A DNA stretch of 64,000 nucleotides from Burkholderia mayonis. GTDB taxonomy: Bacteria > Pseudomonadota > Gammaproteobacteria > Burkholderiales > Burkholderiaceae. The translations under genes were made by a program, and so were the position numbers. The notes under the pieces are model-generated. The model was not told the origin of the DNA and made no database searches. It saw nothing but the letters and a program-made list of their open reading frames with translations. Positions 28,755 through 39,402 of the stretch are shown here, one piece after another; position 1 is the first letter of the stretch, and every line of letters starts with the position of its first letter. The stretch covers positions 1,302,001 to 1,366,000 of the forward strand of contig NZ_CP013386.1 of assembly GCF_001523745.2 (NCBI RefSeq). Direction: 5' to 3'.

Positions 28755-28854
28755 ACGCGGTTCAGCGTACGCGGGTTCACACTTGGGCGCGAGACGTCAA
28801 CCGGCGGCGTTCTCGCGCGTTTTACAATCACGCCAGTCCACGACGTGAGTCTTC

Positions 28855-29847
28855 ATGCGCAATTTCCTTTCCCTCGGCCGCACGCTCGCGCTTGCCGCCG
28901 CCGTGCTGGCGCCCGTCGCCGCCTTCGCGAACAACGTGATTGTGCTGAATTCGGCCGAAGCGACGCTCTCCCTGATCGACGAGAACACACGCCAGGTCGT
29001 CGGCCAGTATCCCACCGGCAAGGAGCCGCACCACTTGATGGCGACGCCCGACAATTCGTCGCTGATCGTCGCGAACTCGGTGTCCAACAGCCTGATGTTC
29101 CTCGATCCGAAGACGGGCAAGCCGCAGCGCACGCTCGAAGGGATCGACGATCCGTACCAGCTCGGCTTCTCGCCCGACCGCAAGTGGTTCGTCGCGGCGG
29201 GCCTGCGGCTCGACCGCGTCGACATCTATCGCTACGACGGCCGTGACCTGACGCTCGCCAAGCGCGTGCCGCTCGAGGTGATGCCGAGCCACCTCGCGTT
29301 CACGAAGGACGGCAAGACGGTGCTCGTGACGCTGCAGGTGTCGGGCGAACTGGCCGCGATCGACCTCGCGACGCAGACGGTCAAGTGGAAGATGAAGGTC
29401 GGCAAGGTGCCGGCGGGCCTCTGGCTCACGCCCGGCGACAAGTACGTGCTGATCGGGATGACGGGCGCCGACTACGTCGCCGTCGTCGACTGGCGCAACC
29501 AGAAGATCGTGAAGACGATCCGGACCGGCAACGGCGCGCACAATTTCCGCTCGCTCGCGGACGGCACGCACGTCGCCGTGACGAACCGGGTCGCGAACAC
29601 GATCAGCATCATCGACGAGAACGCGCTGACGAACGTCGGCGACATCACGGGCCTGCTGCCCGGCCCGGACGACATGGAGCTGTCCGCCGACAAGAAGACG
29701 CTGTGGGTGACGTTCCGCTTCGCGAAGAAGGTCGGCGTGATCGATCTGCCGAGCCGCAAGCTGATCCAGACGATTTCGGTCGGCCGTTCGCCGCACGGGA
29801 TCTATTTCTATGATCGCGCGCCGTGGACGGCGCCGAACGGCGCTTGA
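28855..29847 (+). CDS. exported YncE-like beta-propeller protein
   Basis: A 330-residue protein with an N-terminal signal peptide (about residues 1-25, cut near AFA-NN). It contains repeated beta-propeller blades of the YVTN/YncE type: NNVIVLNSAEATLSLIDENT, LIVANSVSNSLMFLDPKTG, TISIIDENALTNVGDI, and VGVIDLPSRKLIQTISVGR. Such proteins are periplasmic and some bind DNA or interact with envelope partners, but the role here is unknown. The next gene starts 20 bases after its stop, so the two probably form an operon. Confidence 0.85.
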   Translation: MRNFLSLGRTLALAAAVLAPVAAFANNVIVLNSAEATLSLIDENTRQVVGQYPTGKEPHHLMATPDNSSLIVANSVSNSLMFLDPKTGKPQRTLEGIDDPYQLGFSPDRKWFVAAGLRLDRVDIYRYDGRDLTLAKRVPLEVMPSHLAFTKDGKTVLVTLQVSGELAAIDLATQTVKWKMKVGKVPAGLWLTPGDKYVLIGMTGADYVAVVDWRNQKIVKTIRTGNGAHNFRSLADGTHVAVTNRVANTISIIDENALTNVGDITGLLPGPDDMELSADKKTLWVTFRFAKKVGVIDLPSRKLIQTISVGRSPHGIYFYDRAPWTAPNGA

Positions 29848-29866
29848 CGCGGCGGGGGAGCGGTTC

Positions 29867-30856
29867 ATGCTGCACATGATTGTCGCCGCGCTCGACGGCT
29901 TCGTGTCCGATCTGCAGACCTGGCTGTACGTCGATATCGTGCAGCCGGTGATGTTCAAGGTCGGCCTGATGGACTACGACGAGGATACGTACGACGCGCT
30001 CTACTGGGTGATCGTCGGCGCGCTGCAGGTGGTCGCGATGTACGTGCTGCTGCGCCCGCTCGAGGCGCTGCGTCCCGTCGAGCGATGGGCGAACCGCAAG
30101 GAGGCGCGCGTCGACGTGATCTACACGCTGATCGCGAAGCTCGGCATCTTCAATCTGTTCTTCTTTTTCGCGATGCAGCCGCTTTTCGACAACTTCCAGG
30201 CGTGGCTGCGCCTCTTCGGGATTTCCAACATCAATCTCGACTACCTGTGGCCGGGCGTCACGTCGAAACCGATCATCGCGTTCGCGATCTATTTGATCGT
30301 GCTCGATTTCGCCGGCTACTGGTATCACCGCTGGCAGCACCGGATCGGCGTCTGGTGGGAGCTGCACGCCGTGCATCACAGCCAGCGCCAGATGTCGCTC
30401 TGGTGCGACGACCGCAATCACCTGCTCGACGACGTGATCCAGGCGTGCTTTTTCGCGGCGATCGCGCTCGTGATCGGCGTGTCGCCGTCGCAGTTCGTCG
30501 TGCTGACGGCGGTCACGAACTTCGTGCAGAGCGTCCAGCATACGAACGCGCGGCTGTCGTTCGGCCGGCTCGGCGAGCGGCTGCTCGTCAGCCCGACGTT
30601 CCATCGCCGCCATCACGCGGTCGGCTACGGCCACGAGGGCACGAAGTACGGCTGCAACTTCGGCGTGCTGTTCCCGTGGTGGGACATGCTGTTCCGGACC
30701 GCGTCGTGGAACCGTGCGCCCGAGCCCACCGGCATCCGCGAGCAGTACGACGGCGTGTCGTATGGCGACGGCTTTTGGGTGCAGCACGGGCTCGCGTTCA
30801 TGCGGATCGCGCGGCGGCTCGCGCCGAAGAAGCCGCGCGGCGCGGCTTCGGCGTAA
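29867..30856 (+). CDS. sterol desaturase / fatty acid hydroxylase family membrane protein
   Basis: An integral membrane di-iron oxygenase of 329 residues. The histidine clusters typical of the family are YHRWQHR, HAVHHSQ and HRRHHAV, with several hydrophobic segments before and between them. The ATG at 29867 follows GGGGGAG; the frame opens earlier, at 29810, inside the previous gene. Relatives hydroxylate lipids or hopanoid-like molecules; the substrate here is not known. It is likely cotranscribed with the propeller gene. Confidence 0.87.
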   Translation: MLHMIVAALDGFVSDLQTWLYVDIVQPVMFKVGLMDYDEDTYDALYWVIVGALQVVAMYVLLRPLEALRPVERWANRKEARVDVIYTLIAKLGIFNLFFFFAMQPLFDNFQAWLRLFGISNINLDYLWPGVTSKPIIAFAIYLIVLDFAGYWYHRWQHRIGVWWELHAVHHSQRQMSLWCDDRNHLLDDVIQACFFAAIALVIGVSPSQFVVLTAVTNFVQSVQHTNARLSFGRLGERLLVSPTFHRRHHAVGYGHEGTKYGCNFGVLFPWWDMLFRTASWNRAPEPTGIREQYDGVSYGDGFWVQHGLAFMRIARRLAPKKPRGAASA

Positions 30857-31384
30857 GCGGCGCGCGGCGCGGGCGGGGCGTCGTGCCGGCTCGTTTGGGG
30901 CGACGCGACGCGGGTCGCTTGTTTCGCATGCCGCGTCGCGCGTTCCGCCGAGGACGCGGTCTTTCGATTGGCTCGCCGGCGGCGCGAAGTCTGTCGTTTT
31001 TCTGTTCAACGCTGCGCCGAGTGGCGGTATGCGTTCGTTTCTTGACGGTTTTCGCCGTTGTATACGTTTTCAGGCGTCGTTTGGCCGTTTCTCTGCGCGC
31101 GGCGGATTGCACGCCGCCTCGGCTGCCGTACGGAAGTCATGCCGGATTGCTTTCCGCCCCGGATCTCGTTGCCGTCGGCGTCGTTGGCCGGCAGCCAGCC
31201 GTTGCGCCGTCGATCGCGAGCCGCCGCGATTCTTGCCGCCGCCGTCACCCAGCGCCGCAGCAGCGCGCGTTTCTCCGATCCGCATCCCCCCGTTCCGCTA
31301 CCGCCCCGTTTTGTCGCACACGCGCCGCGTGGTTTATCCTAGCCGAGCTTTCCCCCATCATTCCCGATCGATGATCCGTCCCGC
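30857..31384 (+). other. 528 bp intergenic stretch
   Basis: No gene or strong terminator seen. The open frames are overlapping and arginine-rich. The 3' end presumably carries the promoter of the EI24-family gene, but no convincing -35/-10 pair was found. Confidence 0.5.
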
Positions 31385-32221
31385 ATGAACGACCTGCTGC
31401 GCTCCTTCGGCCGGGCGCTCGCGAGTGCGCTGCACCCGCGGATGCTCTGGCTCACCTTCATGCCGTTTATCGTCGCCGCGGTGCTCTGGGGCGTCGTGCT
31501 GTGGTTCGTGTGGCAGCCGCTCGTCGACGCCGCGCGCGCGGCGCTCGACGGCTTCGCGCTGACGGCGCTCCTCTACAAGTTCTTCGCCGCGATCGGCGCG
31601 TCGCAGCTGCATGCGGTCGTCGCGCCGTTCGTCGTCGTGTCGCTCGCGATCCCGCTCATCGTGCTGACCGTGCTGCTGCTGATCGCGACGCTCTCGATGC
31701 CCGCCGTCGTGACCCAATTGTCGAAGCGCCAGTTCGCGTCGCTCGAGATGAAGCGGGGCGGCAGCTGGTTCGGCAGCGTGTTCAATTCGCTGTGGGCCGC
31801 GCTCGCGAGCATCGTGCTCCTGATCGTCACGGTGCCGCTGTGGCTGATTCCGCCGTTCTTCGCACTGCTGCCGCCCGTGATCTGGGGCTGGCTCACGTAC
31901 CGCGTGATGACCTACGACGCGCTCGCGCTGCACGCGAGCGTCGACGAGCGCCGCGCGCTCGTTCGCAAGCATCGCTGGCCGCTTCTCGGCATCGGCGTCG
32001 CGAGCGGGCTGCTCGGCACGGTGCCGACCTTCATCTGGGTGTCGTCGATCTGGATGATGGTGCTGTTTCCGTTCGTCGCCGCCGCGATGATCTGGGTGTA
32101 CGCATTCATCCTGGTGTTCTCGGCGCTGTGGTTCGGCTTCTATTGCCTGCGCGCGCTGCAGGACCAGCGCGCGGCGGCGGCCGCGAGCGCGACTTCCATC
32201 GAATCGACGAGGCAAGCATGA
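31385..32221 (+). CDS. EI24 (CysZ-like) domain membrane protein
   Basis: A 278-residue integral membrane protein with five or six hydrophobic segments. The layout (N-terminal LRSFGRALASALHPRMLWLT, paired central helices, ALLPPVIWGWLTYRVMTYDAL) fits the EI24/CysZ family. CysZ moves sulphate; most proteobacterial relatives of this type have no tested role. It overlaps the next gene by 4 bases (ATGA), so the two are translated together. Confidence 0.82.
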   Translation: MNDLLRSFGRALASALHPRMLWLTFMPFIVAAVLWGVVLWFVWQPLVDAARAALDGFALTALLYKFFAAIGASQLHAVVAPFVVVSLAIPLIVLTVLLLIATLSMPAVVTQLSKRQFASLEMKRGGSWFGSVFNSLWAALASIVLLIVTVPLWLIPPFFALLPPVIWGWLTYRVMTYDALALHASVDERRALVRKHRWPLLGIGVASGLLGTVPTFIWVSSIWMMVLFPFVAAAMIWVYAFILVFSALWFGFYCLRALQDQRAAAAASATSIESTRQA

Positions 32222-33036
32222 CCATCGGCATCATCATCATCGGCGACGAGATCCTGTCCGGGCGCCGCCAAGACAAGCACCTCGCAAAAGTGATCGAGCT
32301 CCTCGGCGCGCGCGGACTCGCGCTCGGCTGGGCCGAGTACGTCGGCGACGATCCCGCGCGGATCACGGCGACGCTCGAGCGCACGTTCGCGTCGGGAGAC
32401 ATCGTGTTCGCGACGGGCGGGATCGGCGCGACGCCCGACGACCACACGCGCCAGTGCGCGGCTGCGGCGCTCGGCGTGCCGCTCGAATTGCATCCGGAGG
32501 CGAAGGCGCTGATCGAGGAGCGGATCCGCGAAACGCATACGGACCCGGCGAAGCCCGTCGATCTCGATTCACCCGAGAACCAGCATCGCTTCAACATGGG
32601 CGTGATCCCGCGCGGCGCGACGATCATCCCGAACGGCTACAACCGGATTCCGGGCTTCTCGTGCGGCGATCACCATTTCGTGCCGGGCTTTCCGGTGATG
32701 GCGTGGCCGATGATCGAATGGGTGCTCGACACGAGGTACGCGCACCTGCACCATGCGACGCCGCATGCGGAGCGTTCGCTGTACGTGTTCGAGCTGCCTG
32801 AATCGACGTTGACGCCGCTCATGGAGAAGATCGAGCGCGATTTCCCGGGCGTGCGGGTGTTCAGCCTGCCGAGCGTCGGCGACGCGGAGAGAGGCGGAAT
32901 CTATGCGCGCCGGCACATCGATCTCGGCGTGAAGGGCGAGCCGGAAGCGGTCGCGGCCGCGTTCGTGAAGCTGCGCGAAGGCGTGCATCTGCTCGGCGGC
33001 GACATCGTCGAGCCGGCCATGCAGCAGCATGGCTGA
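32218..33036 (+). CDS. CinA-like molybdopterin-binding domain protein
   Basis: A 272-residue protein with the MoaB/MogA-like fold of the CinA N-terminal domain. GIIIIGDEILSGRRQDKHL and FATGGIGATPDDHTRQC are the signature; the C-terminal CinA deamidase domain is missing. Relatives include proteins involved in nicotinamide nucleotide repair and cofactor chemistry, but the reaction here is not known. It starts inside the stop of the membrane-protein gene. Confidence 0.87.
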   Translation: MTIGIIIIGDEILSGRRQDKHLAKVIELLGARGLALGWAEYVGDDPARITATLERTFASGDIVFATGGIGATPDDHTRQCAAAALGVPLELHPEAKALIEERIRETHTDPAKPVDLDSPENQHRFNMGVIPRGATIIPNGYNRIPGFSCGDHHFVPGFPVMAWPMIEWVLDTRYAHLHHATPHAERSLYVFELPESTLTPLMEKIERDFPGVRVFSLPSVGDAERGGIYARRHIDLGVKGEPEAVAAAFVKLREGVHLLGGDIVEPAMQQHG

Positions 33037-33057
33037 GCTAAGCCGACGGTCGGCAAG

Positions 33058-33089
33058 CCGGCGACTGGCAAGACCGGCGACTGGCAAGA
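33058..33089 (+). repeat. 16 bp perfect tandem duplication
   Basis: CCGGCGACTGGCAAGA occurs twice head to tail just after the CinA-like stop. A looser CATNGCCGTGT repeat follows near 33203-33230. No coding role. Confidence 0.7.
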
Positions 33090-33268
33090 AAGAGAAGAAG
33101 ACCGGCTGGCGGGATGCCGGCCGGACGCACGGCGGCGCCGACGGGCGTCGCGCCGTGCCGCACCGCGTCGGGGCGCATGCAGGCCGCGCCGGCGTCACCC
33201 GTCATCGCCGTGTCATTGCCGTGTCATCGCCCGGCACGACGATGGCGGGCGGCGGTGCGTGTGACGTG

Positions 33269-33733
33269 TCATGCGCCGATCCAGGGCAGGCCGCGGTGGC
33301 ACCAGCCATCGACGGTCTTCCGGTGTCCTTGCGCGTCTTTCGCGCCTTCGAATCCTTCGAGCAGATCGAATGCGTGCGTGAAGCCGGCCTGCGTAGCGGC
33401 GACCGCGGCGAGCTTCGAGCGCGCGGCGCTTCGGCACAGGAACAGGACCGGCTGATCGGGCTGCACGACCGTGCGCAGATGGTCGATGAATTCCGCATTC
33501 GGCACGCCGCCCGGATAGCGAGTCCATTCGACGTGCGCGTATTGGCCATCGCCGACGAGCGGACGGCCGACCCAATCAAGCTCCGCGCGGGTGCGCACGT
33601 CGACGAGGCGCGCGTTCCGATCGAGCTGCAGCAGTTCGAAGGCCTCGGCGGGCGAGAGCGCGCCCGCGTAGTTCAGGTTGCCTTGCGCGCGGCGCGTGTC
33701 GGCCTGCGCGTAAAGCTGTTCAAGCGTACTCAT
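33269..33733 (-). CDS. rhodanese-like domain protein
   Basis: A single-domain rhodanese of 154 residues. The active-site loop is FLCRSAARSKLAA with the persulphide-forming cysteine; LVDVRTRAELDWVG and VPNAEF are also typical. Sulphur acceptor unknown. ATG 33733 is chosen over the frame opening at 33757 because GGAGA lies about 10-14 bases upstream and the family sequence begins there. It converges with the CinA-like gene and is divergent from glnA. Confidence 0.9.
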   Translation of the reverse strand: MSTLEQLYAQADTRRAQGNLNYAGALSPAEAFELLQLDRNARLVDVRTRAELDWVGRPLVGDGQYAHVEWTRYPGGVPNAEFIDHLRTVVQPDQPVLFLCRSAARSKLAAVAATQAGFTHAFDLLEGFEGAKDAQGHRKTVDGWCHRGLPWIGA

Positions 33734-33827
33734 GGCGGGAGGTCTCCTGCGGATCAAAAAAACATTCTAGCGTGCCGGGCGCGCGACGACGGCCGGCAGT
33801 GTCGCCATGTGCGACCGTCACCAAAAA

Positions 33828-33851
33828 GGTGCAAAATGCACCGTTTGCACC
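33828..33851. promoter_or_regulatory. clustered NtrC-type half-sites upstream of glnA
   Basis: GGTGCA (33828-33833), TGCACC (33837-33842) and TGCACC (33846-33851). The first pair forms the palindrome GGTGCAAAATGCACC. The half-sites match NtrC consensus halves, but the order is inside-out relative to TGCAC-N-GTGCA. Confidence 0.65.
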
Positions 33852-33887
33852 AAAAATGTGATTTTCGAGTGTGCGGAGCCTGACATT

Positions 33888-33902
33888 GCCCAATATGGGT
33901 GC
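33888..33902. promoter_or_regulatory. second NtrC-like site
   Basis: GCCCAATATGGGTGC reads GCACCCATATTGGGC on the - strand, close to the NtrC pattern. It lies in the loop of the inverted repeat GACATTGCC (33882-33890) / GGCAATGTC (33909-33917), with partial overlap. Confidence 0.55.
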
Positions 33903-34001
33903 GTCTTTGGCAATGTCCGGGCGCACCGAAGCCCCGAAAGAGCGCGCCCCGGCCCTGACGGGGCGCGGCCTCGCGCGTTTCGCGCCGATCTGGCGCATGC
34001 A

Positions 34002-34017
34002 TGGCATGGAAGCTGCT
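34002..34017 (+). promoter_or_regulatory. sigma-54 promoter of glnA
   Basis: TGGCATGGAAGCTGCT has the invariant GG at -24 and GC at -12 with the exact 12-base spacing. Transcription would start near 34029, giving a leader of about 100 bases. Confidence 0.8.
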
Positions 34018-34127
34018 ACATAGATCCCGTTCGAATCGGTTGTACGCGGCAAAGAACGCTGCGCTCAGCAGCTCGCTTAACGAGGCGGTCCCAGTCCGCC
34101 GGATTTGTTCAATCAGGAGAAGAGGTT

Positions 34128-35543
34128 ATGAGTAAAACCGTCGCCGACGTCATGCAGCTCGTGAAGGACGAGGACGTCAAGTTTGTCGATTTCCGCTTCA
34201 CGGACACGCGCGGCAAGGAGCAGCACGTGTCGGTGCCGGTGTCGGCGTTTGACGAAGACAAGTTCGAAGGCGGTCACGCGTTCGACGGTTCGTCGATCGC
34301 GGGCTGGAAGGGCATCGAGGCGTCGGACATGCTGCTCGTGCCGGATCCGGACACCGCCTTCATCGATCCGTTCTATGAAGAGTCGACGCTCGTTCTGACC
34401 TGCGACGTCGTCGAGCCGGCGGACGGCAAGGGCTACGAGCGCGATCCGCGCTCGCTCGCACGGCGCGCGGAAGCGTACCTGAAGAGCTCGGGTCTCGGCG
34501 ACACCGCGTACTTCGGTCCGGAGCCGGAATTCTTCATTTTCGACTCGGTCCAGTGGAACACGGACATGTCGGGCTGCTTCGTGAAGATCGGCTCGGAAGA
34601 AGCGCCGTGGTCGTCGGCGAAGGAATTCGAAGGCGGCAACACGGGCCACCGTCCGGGTGTGAAGGGCGGCTATTTCCCGGTCGCGCCGGTCGATTCGTTC
34701 CAGGACATGCGCTCGGAAATGTGCCTGCTGCTCGAGCAGATCGGCATTCCGGTCGAAGTGCACCACCACGAAGTGGCGGGCCAGGGCCAGAACGAAATCG
34801 GCACGAAGTTCTCGACGCTGGTGCAGCGCGCCGACTGGACGCAGCAGCTGAAGTACATCGTCCTTAACGTCGCGCACACGTACGGCAAGACGGCGACGTT
34901 CATGCCGAAGCCCGTCGTCGGCGACAACGGCTCGGGCATGCACGTGCACCAGTCGATCTGGAAGGACGGCCAGAACCTGTTTGCGGGCAACGGCTACGCC
35001 GGCCTGTCCGAATTCGCGCTGTTCTACATCGGCGGCATCATCAAGCACGCGCGCGCGCTGAACGCAATCACGAACCCGACGACGAACTCGTACAAGCGTC
35101 TCGTGCCGCACTTCGAAGCGCCCGTGAAGCTCGCGTACTCGGCGCGCAACCGCTCGGCGTCGATCCGTATTCCGCACGTGTCGAACCCGAAGGGCCGCCG
35201 CATCGAAACGCGCTTCCCGGATCCGATGGCGAACCCGTACCTGTGCTTCTCGGCGCTGATGATGGCGGGTCTCGACGGCGTCCAGAACAAGATCCATCCG
35301 GGCGAGGCCGCGGACAAGAACCTGTATGACCTGCCTCCGGAAGAGGATGCAAAGATCCCGACCGTGTGCGCGGGCCTCGACCAGGCGCTCGAAGCACTCG
35401 ACAAGGACCGCGAGTTCCTCACGCGCGGCGGCGTGTTCACGGACGCGATGATCGATGCGTACCTCGGTCTGAAGGAGCAGGAGCTCGCGAAGTTCCGCAT
35501 GACGACGCATCCGGTCGAGTTCGAGATGTACTACTCGCTGTAA
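34128..35543 (+). CDS. glnA: glutamine synthetase type I
   Basis: This joins ammonia to glutamate with ATP, the main ammonia-assimilating enzyme. It has 471 residues, the normal dodecameric GSI-beta length. Signatures are [17 protein letters not shown] near the N-terminus, [10 protein letters not shown] and NEIGTKF with metal-binding glutamates, and [14 protein letters not shown] in the ATP region. NLYDLPPEE carries the adenylylated tyrosine. AGGAGAAGAGG precedes the ATG. An NtrC/sigma-54 region upstream, ntrBC downstream and the adenylylation loop indicate both transcriptional and covalent control by nitrogen status. Confidence 0.99.
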   Translation: MSKTVADVMQLVKDEDVKFVDFRFTDTRGKEQHVSVPVSAFDEDKFEGGHAFDGSSIAGWKGIEASDMLLVPDPDTAFIDPFYEESTLVLTCDVVEPADGKGYERDPRSLARRAEAYLKSSGLGDTAYFGPEPEFFIFDSVQWNTDMSGCFVKIGSEEAPWSSAKEFEGGNTGHRPGVKGGYFPVAPVDSFQDMRSEMCLLLEQIGIPVEVHHHEVAGQGQNEIGTKFSTLVQRADWTQQLKYIVLNVAHTYGKTATFMPKPVVGDNGSGMHVHQSIWKDGQNLFAGNGYAGLSEFALFYIGGIIKHARALNAITNPTTNSYKRLVPHFEAPVKLAYSARNRSASIRIPHVSNPKGRRIETRFPDPMANPYLCFSALMMAGLDGVQNKIHPGEAADKNLYDLPPEEDAKIPTVCAGLDQALEALDKDREFLTRGGVFTDAMIDAYLGLKEQELAKFRMTTHPVEFEMYYSL

Positions 35544-35551
35544 GCGGCGAT

Positions 35552-35582
35552 GGCGCTTCGTCTCGTCGGCGGACGAAGCGCC
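35552..35582 (+). terminator. first stem after glnA
   Basis: Eleven-base perfect arms GGCGCTTCGTC / GACGAAGCGCC with a 9-base loop, 9 bases after the glnA stop. No T tract. Confidence 0.65.
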
Positions 35583-35635
35583 GCGGCGCCGACCGGCCTT
35601 CGCGCGGCAATTGCGCGCGAAGGCATCGGACCTTG

Positions 35636-35666
35636 AAAGGGGACGGCGTGACGCCGTCCCCTTTTT
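35636..35666 (+). terminator. Rho-independent terminator between glnA and ntrB
   Basis: Thirteen-base perfect arms AAAGGGGACGGCG / CGCCGTCCCCTTT with a TGA loop and a T run. It should strongly limit read-through from glnA into ntrBC. Confidence 0.93.
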
Positions 35667-35709
35667 GTTCCGCCCGTCACGGCGGTTTTTGACACGGCAT
35701 CCACGCAAG

Positions 35710-36852
35710 ATGGTTCTGAAGAATCTGATCAAGGCCAGGGCCGGCCATCCGGAGCGCCTGTCGGACGACGACCGGCTCGTGCGCTCGGGACTCCTCACGG
35801 GGCTGGAAGCGCTGCCGACGGTCGTGCTCGTGCTCGACCGGCGCACGCTCAGGATCGCGTTCGCCAATCCGTCGGCGGAGGCGATGCTCGACATCTCGCG
35901 CCGGCAGTTGTCGCAGATGCCGTGGGGCGAGATCTTCCCGAATGCGAACGAGCTCGCGACGACGATCACCGCGATCGGCGAAGAGCGTTTTCATGCGACC
36001 CATCTCGACACCGTGCTCGACCGCCCGGGCCGCGAGCCGCTGCACGTGCACGCGATCGTCGGCTTTCTCGAAGGCGCGCCCGACTTCGTGCTCGTCGAGC
36101 TGTTCGAGAACGAGCGGCAGTCGCGCACCGACCGCGAGGAGCGGATTCACGACCTCACGGCCGTCAACAAGCAATTGATCCGCAATCTCGCGCACGAGAT
36201 CAAGAACCCGCTCGGCGGGATCCGCGGCGCCGCGCAACTGCTCGAGTTCGAGCTCGGCGAGCGCGAGCGCGACGAGTTGCGCGAGTACACACAGGTGATC
36301 ATCAAGGAATCGGACCGGCTGCAGACGCTCGTCGATCGCCTGCTCGAGCCGCATCGCCATCCGCACATCGTCGGCGATGTGAACATCCACGAAGTGTGCG
36401 AGCGGGTGCGCGCGGTGATGCTCGCGGAATTCCCGCGCGGCCTCACGATCGAGCGCGACTACGACGTGAGCGTGCCCGATCTGCGCGGCGACAAGGAGCA
36501 GCTGATCCAGGCGCTCCTGAACATCGTGCGCAACGCGGCGCAGGCGCTGCGCGAGCGGATCGCGCAGGGCGACGCGAGGATCGAGCTGCGCACGCGCGTC
36601 GCGCGCAAGGTGACGATCGCGAAGCGCCTGTACAAGCTGGCACTGGACTTGCACGTGATCGACAACGGCCCCGGCATTCCAGACGACATTCGCGACCGGA
36701 TCTTCTATCCGCTCGTGTCCGGCCGCGACGACGGCAGCGGGCTCGGGCTCACGCTCGCGCAGACGTTCATTCAGCAGCACGACGGGATGATCGAAGTGGA
36801 CAGCCGGCCGGGCCGCACCGAATTTCAGATTTTGCTGCCGCTCGATCATTGA
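35710..36852 (+). CDS. ntrB: nitrogen regulation sensor histidine kinase NtrB
   Basis: The cytoplasmic kinase that phosphorylates or dephosphorylates NtrC according to nitrogen status relayed by PII. It has 380 residues: a PAS domain (about 30-110, LEALPTVVLVLDRRTL), HisKA with His162 in NLAHEIKNPLGG, and an ATPase domain with NIVRNAAQAL, DNGPGIPDD and GSGLGLTLAQ. No membrane segments. ATG 35710 is chosen; upstream codons run through the terminator. ntrC follows after 37 bases. Confidence 0.96.
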   Translation: MVLKNLIKARAGHPERLSDDDRLVRSGLLTGLEALPTVVLVLDRRTLRIAFANPSAEAMLDISRRQLSQMPWGEIFPNANELATTITAIGEERFHATHLDTVLDRPGREPLHVHAIVGFLEGAPDFVLVELFENERQSRTDREERIHDLTAVNKQLIRNLAHEIKNPLGGIRGAAQLLEFELGERERDELREYTQVIIKESDRLQTLVDRLLEPHRHPHIVGDVNIHEVCERVRAVMLAEFPRGLTIERDYDVSVPDLRGDKEQLIQALLNIVRNAAQALRERIAQGDARIELRTRVARKVTIAKRLYKLALDLHVIDNGPGIPDDIRDRIFYPLVSGRDDGSGLGLTLAQTFIQQHDGMIEVDSRPGRTEFQILLPLDH

Positions 36853-36889
36853 GCGGCGGCGCAGCGATTCTCCATACCTCTGACCGACC

Positions 36890-38422
<1,533 letters not shown>

Positions 38423-38478
38423 TCCGATGTGGTGCGATGCGGGCCGTGCATGCGGCGTCCGCATCGATCGACAAGAGA

Positions 38479-38505
38479 AAACGGGGCGCCTGGAGCGCCC
38501 CGTTT
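38479..38505. terminator. bidirectional terminator between ntrC and xth
   Basis: Arms AAACGGGGCGC / GCGCCCCGTTT with a 5-base loop, 57 bases after the ntrC stop and beyond the xth stop on the other strand. It serves convergent genes. Confidence 0.8.
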
Positions 38506-38625
38506 GCGTGGGATGGCGATGCGCTCGCCGATGTATGGGTACGGTGCGGCGCTCGGCGCATGCGCCGCGTCATCGCGCGCGGCGCCGCCGTGCGTCGACG
38601 CGCGCGACGATTGCCGTGCGCGAGC

Positions 38626-39402
38626 TCAACCGATCTGCGCGACGACGGGCGTGTGATCGGACGGCTGCTCCCACGTGCGCGGCACGCGGTCGACCGTGCA
38701 ACTCGTGCAGGTGTCGGCGAGCGCGGGCGACAGCAGGATGTGATCGATCCGGAGTCCGGCGTTGCGGCGGAACGCGAGCATTCGGTAATCCCACCACGTG
38801 AACGTCTTCCCCGGCTGATCGAAGCGGCGGAACGCATCGATGAAGCCGAGCGAGAGAAGCTGCGCGAAGTGCGCGCGCTCCTGCGGCGACACGAGGTTCT
38901 GGCCTTCCCATTTCGCAGGATCGTGCACGTCGCGATCCTCGGGCGCGATGTTGTAGTCGCCTAGCAGCGCGAGCTTCGGGTAGCGCTGCATCTCGTCCTT
39001 CAGCCATGCCTGCAGCGCGTCGAGCCATTGCATCTTGTAGACGAACTTGTCCGAGTCGAGCGCCTGGCCGTTCGGGAAGTACGCGGACACGATCCGCACG
39101 CCGTCGATCGTCGCGGCGATCAGGCGCTGCTGCGCGTCTTCGAAGCCGGGGATGTTGCGCACGATGTGTGTCTCGTCGAACGGCAGGCTCGCGCGCGCGA
39201 GGATCGCGACGCCGTTGTAGGTCTTCTGGCCCGCGAACCAACTGCGGTAGCCGGCCGCTTCGAAATCGGCGCGCGGGAATTTCTCGTCGGGGATCTTGAG
39301 CTCCTGCAGGCACAGCACATCGACGTCGCTCTGCGCGAGCCAGTCGAGCACGTGCTGCTTGCGCACGTTCAGGGAGTTGACGTTCCAGGTGGCAATTCTC
39401 AT
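38626..39402 (-). CDS. xth: exodeoxyribonuclease III (AP endonuclease)
   Basis: A 258-residue DNA repair nuclease of the ExoIII/AP-endonuclease family. It cuts at abasic sites and removes 3' blocks. Motifs seen are MRIATWNVNSLNVR at the N-terminus, LCLQELKIPDEKFP (metal-binding Glu), LLGDYNIAPEDRDVHDP, FTWWDYR and LRIDHILLSP (catalytic Asp-His). It converges with ntrC and lies downstream of narL on the same strand, separated by 461 bases, so it is probably transcribed separately. Confidence 0.96.
   Translation of the reverse strand: MRIATWNVNSLNVRKQHVLDWLAQSDVDVLCLQELKIPDEKFPRADFEAAGYRSWFAGQKTYNGVAILARASLPFDETHIVRNIPGFEDAQQRLIAATIDGVRIVSAYFPNGQALDSDKFVYKMQWLDALQAWLKDEMQRYPKLALLGDYNIAPEDRDVHDPAKWEGQNLVSPQERAHFAQLLSLGFIDAFRRFDQPGKTFTWWDYRMLAFRRNAGLRIDHILLSPALADTCTSCTVDRVPRTWEQPSDHTPVVAQIG

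Larger units (their letters stand above)
33734..34127 (+). other. glnA control region
   Basis: A 394 bp non-coding region between the divergent rhodanese and glnA genes. It holds clustered TGCACC/GGTGCA half-sites (33828-33851), a GCCCAATATGGGTGC site (33888-33902) and a sigma-54-type promoter (34002-34017). A long frame that reads through it into glnA is a shadow. Confidence 0.8.

Noticed and set aside
33807..34127. N-terminal extension of glnA from 33807
   Set aside because: The upstream codons run through the NtrC and sigma-54 promoter elements, and the ATG at 34128 has a strong ribosome site and the standard GlnA N-terminus.
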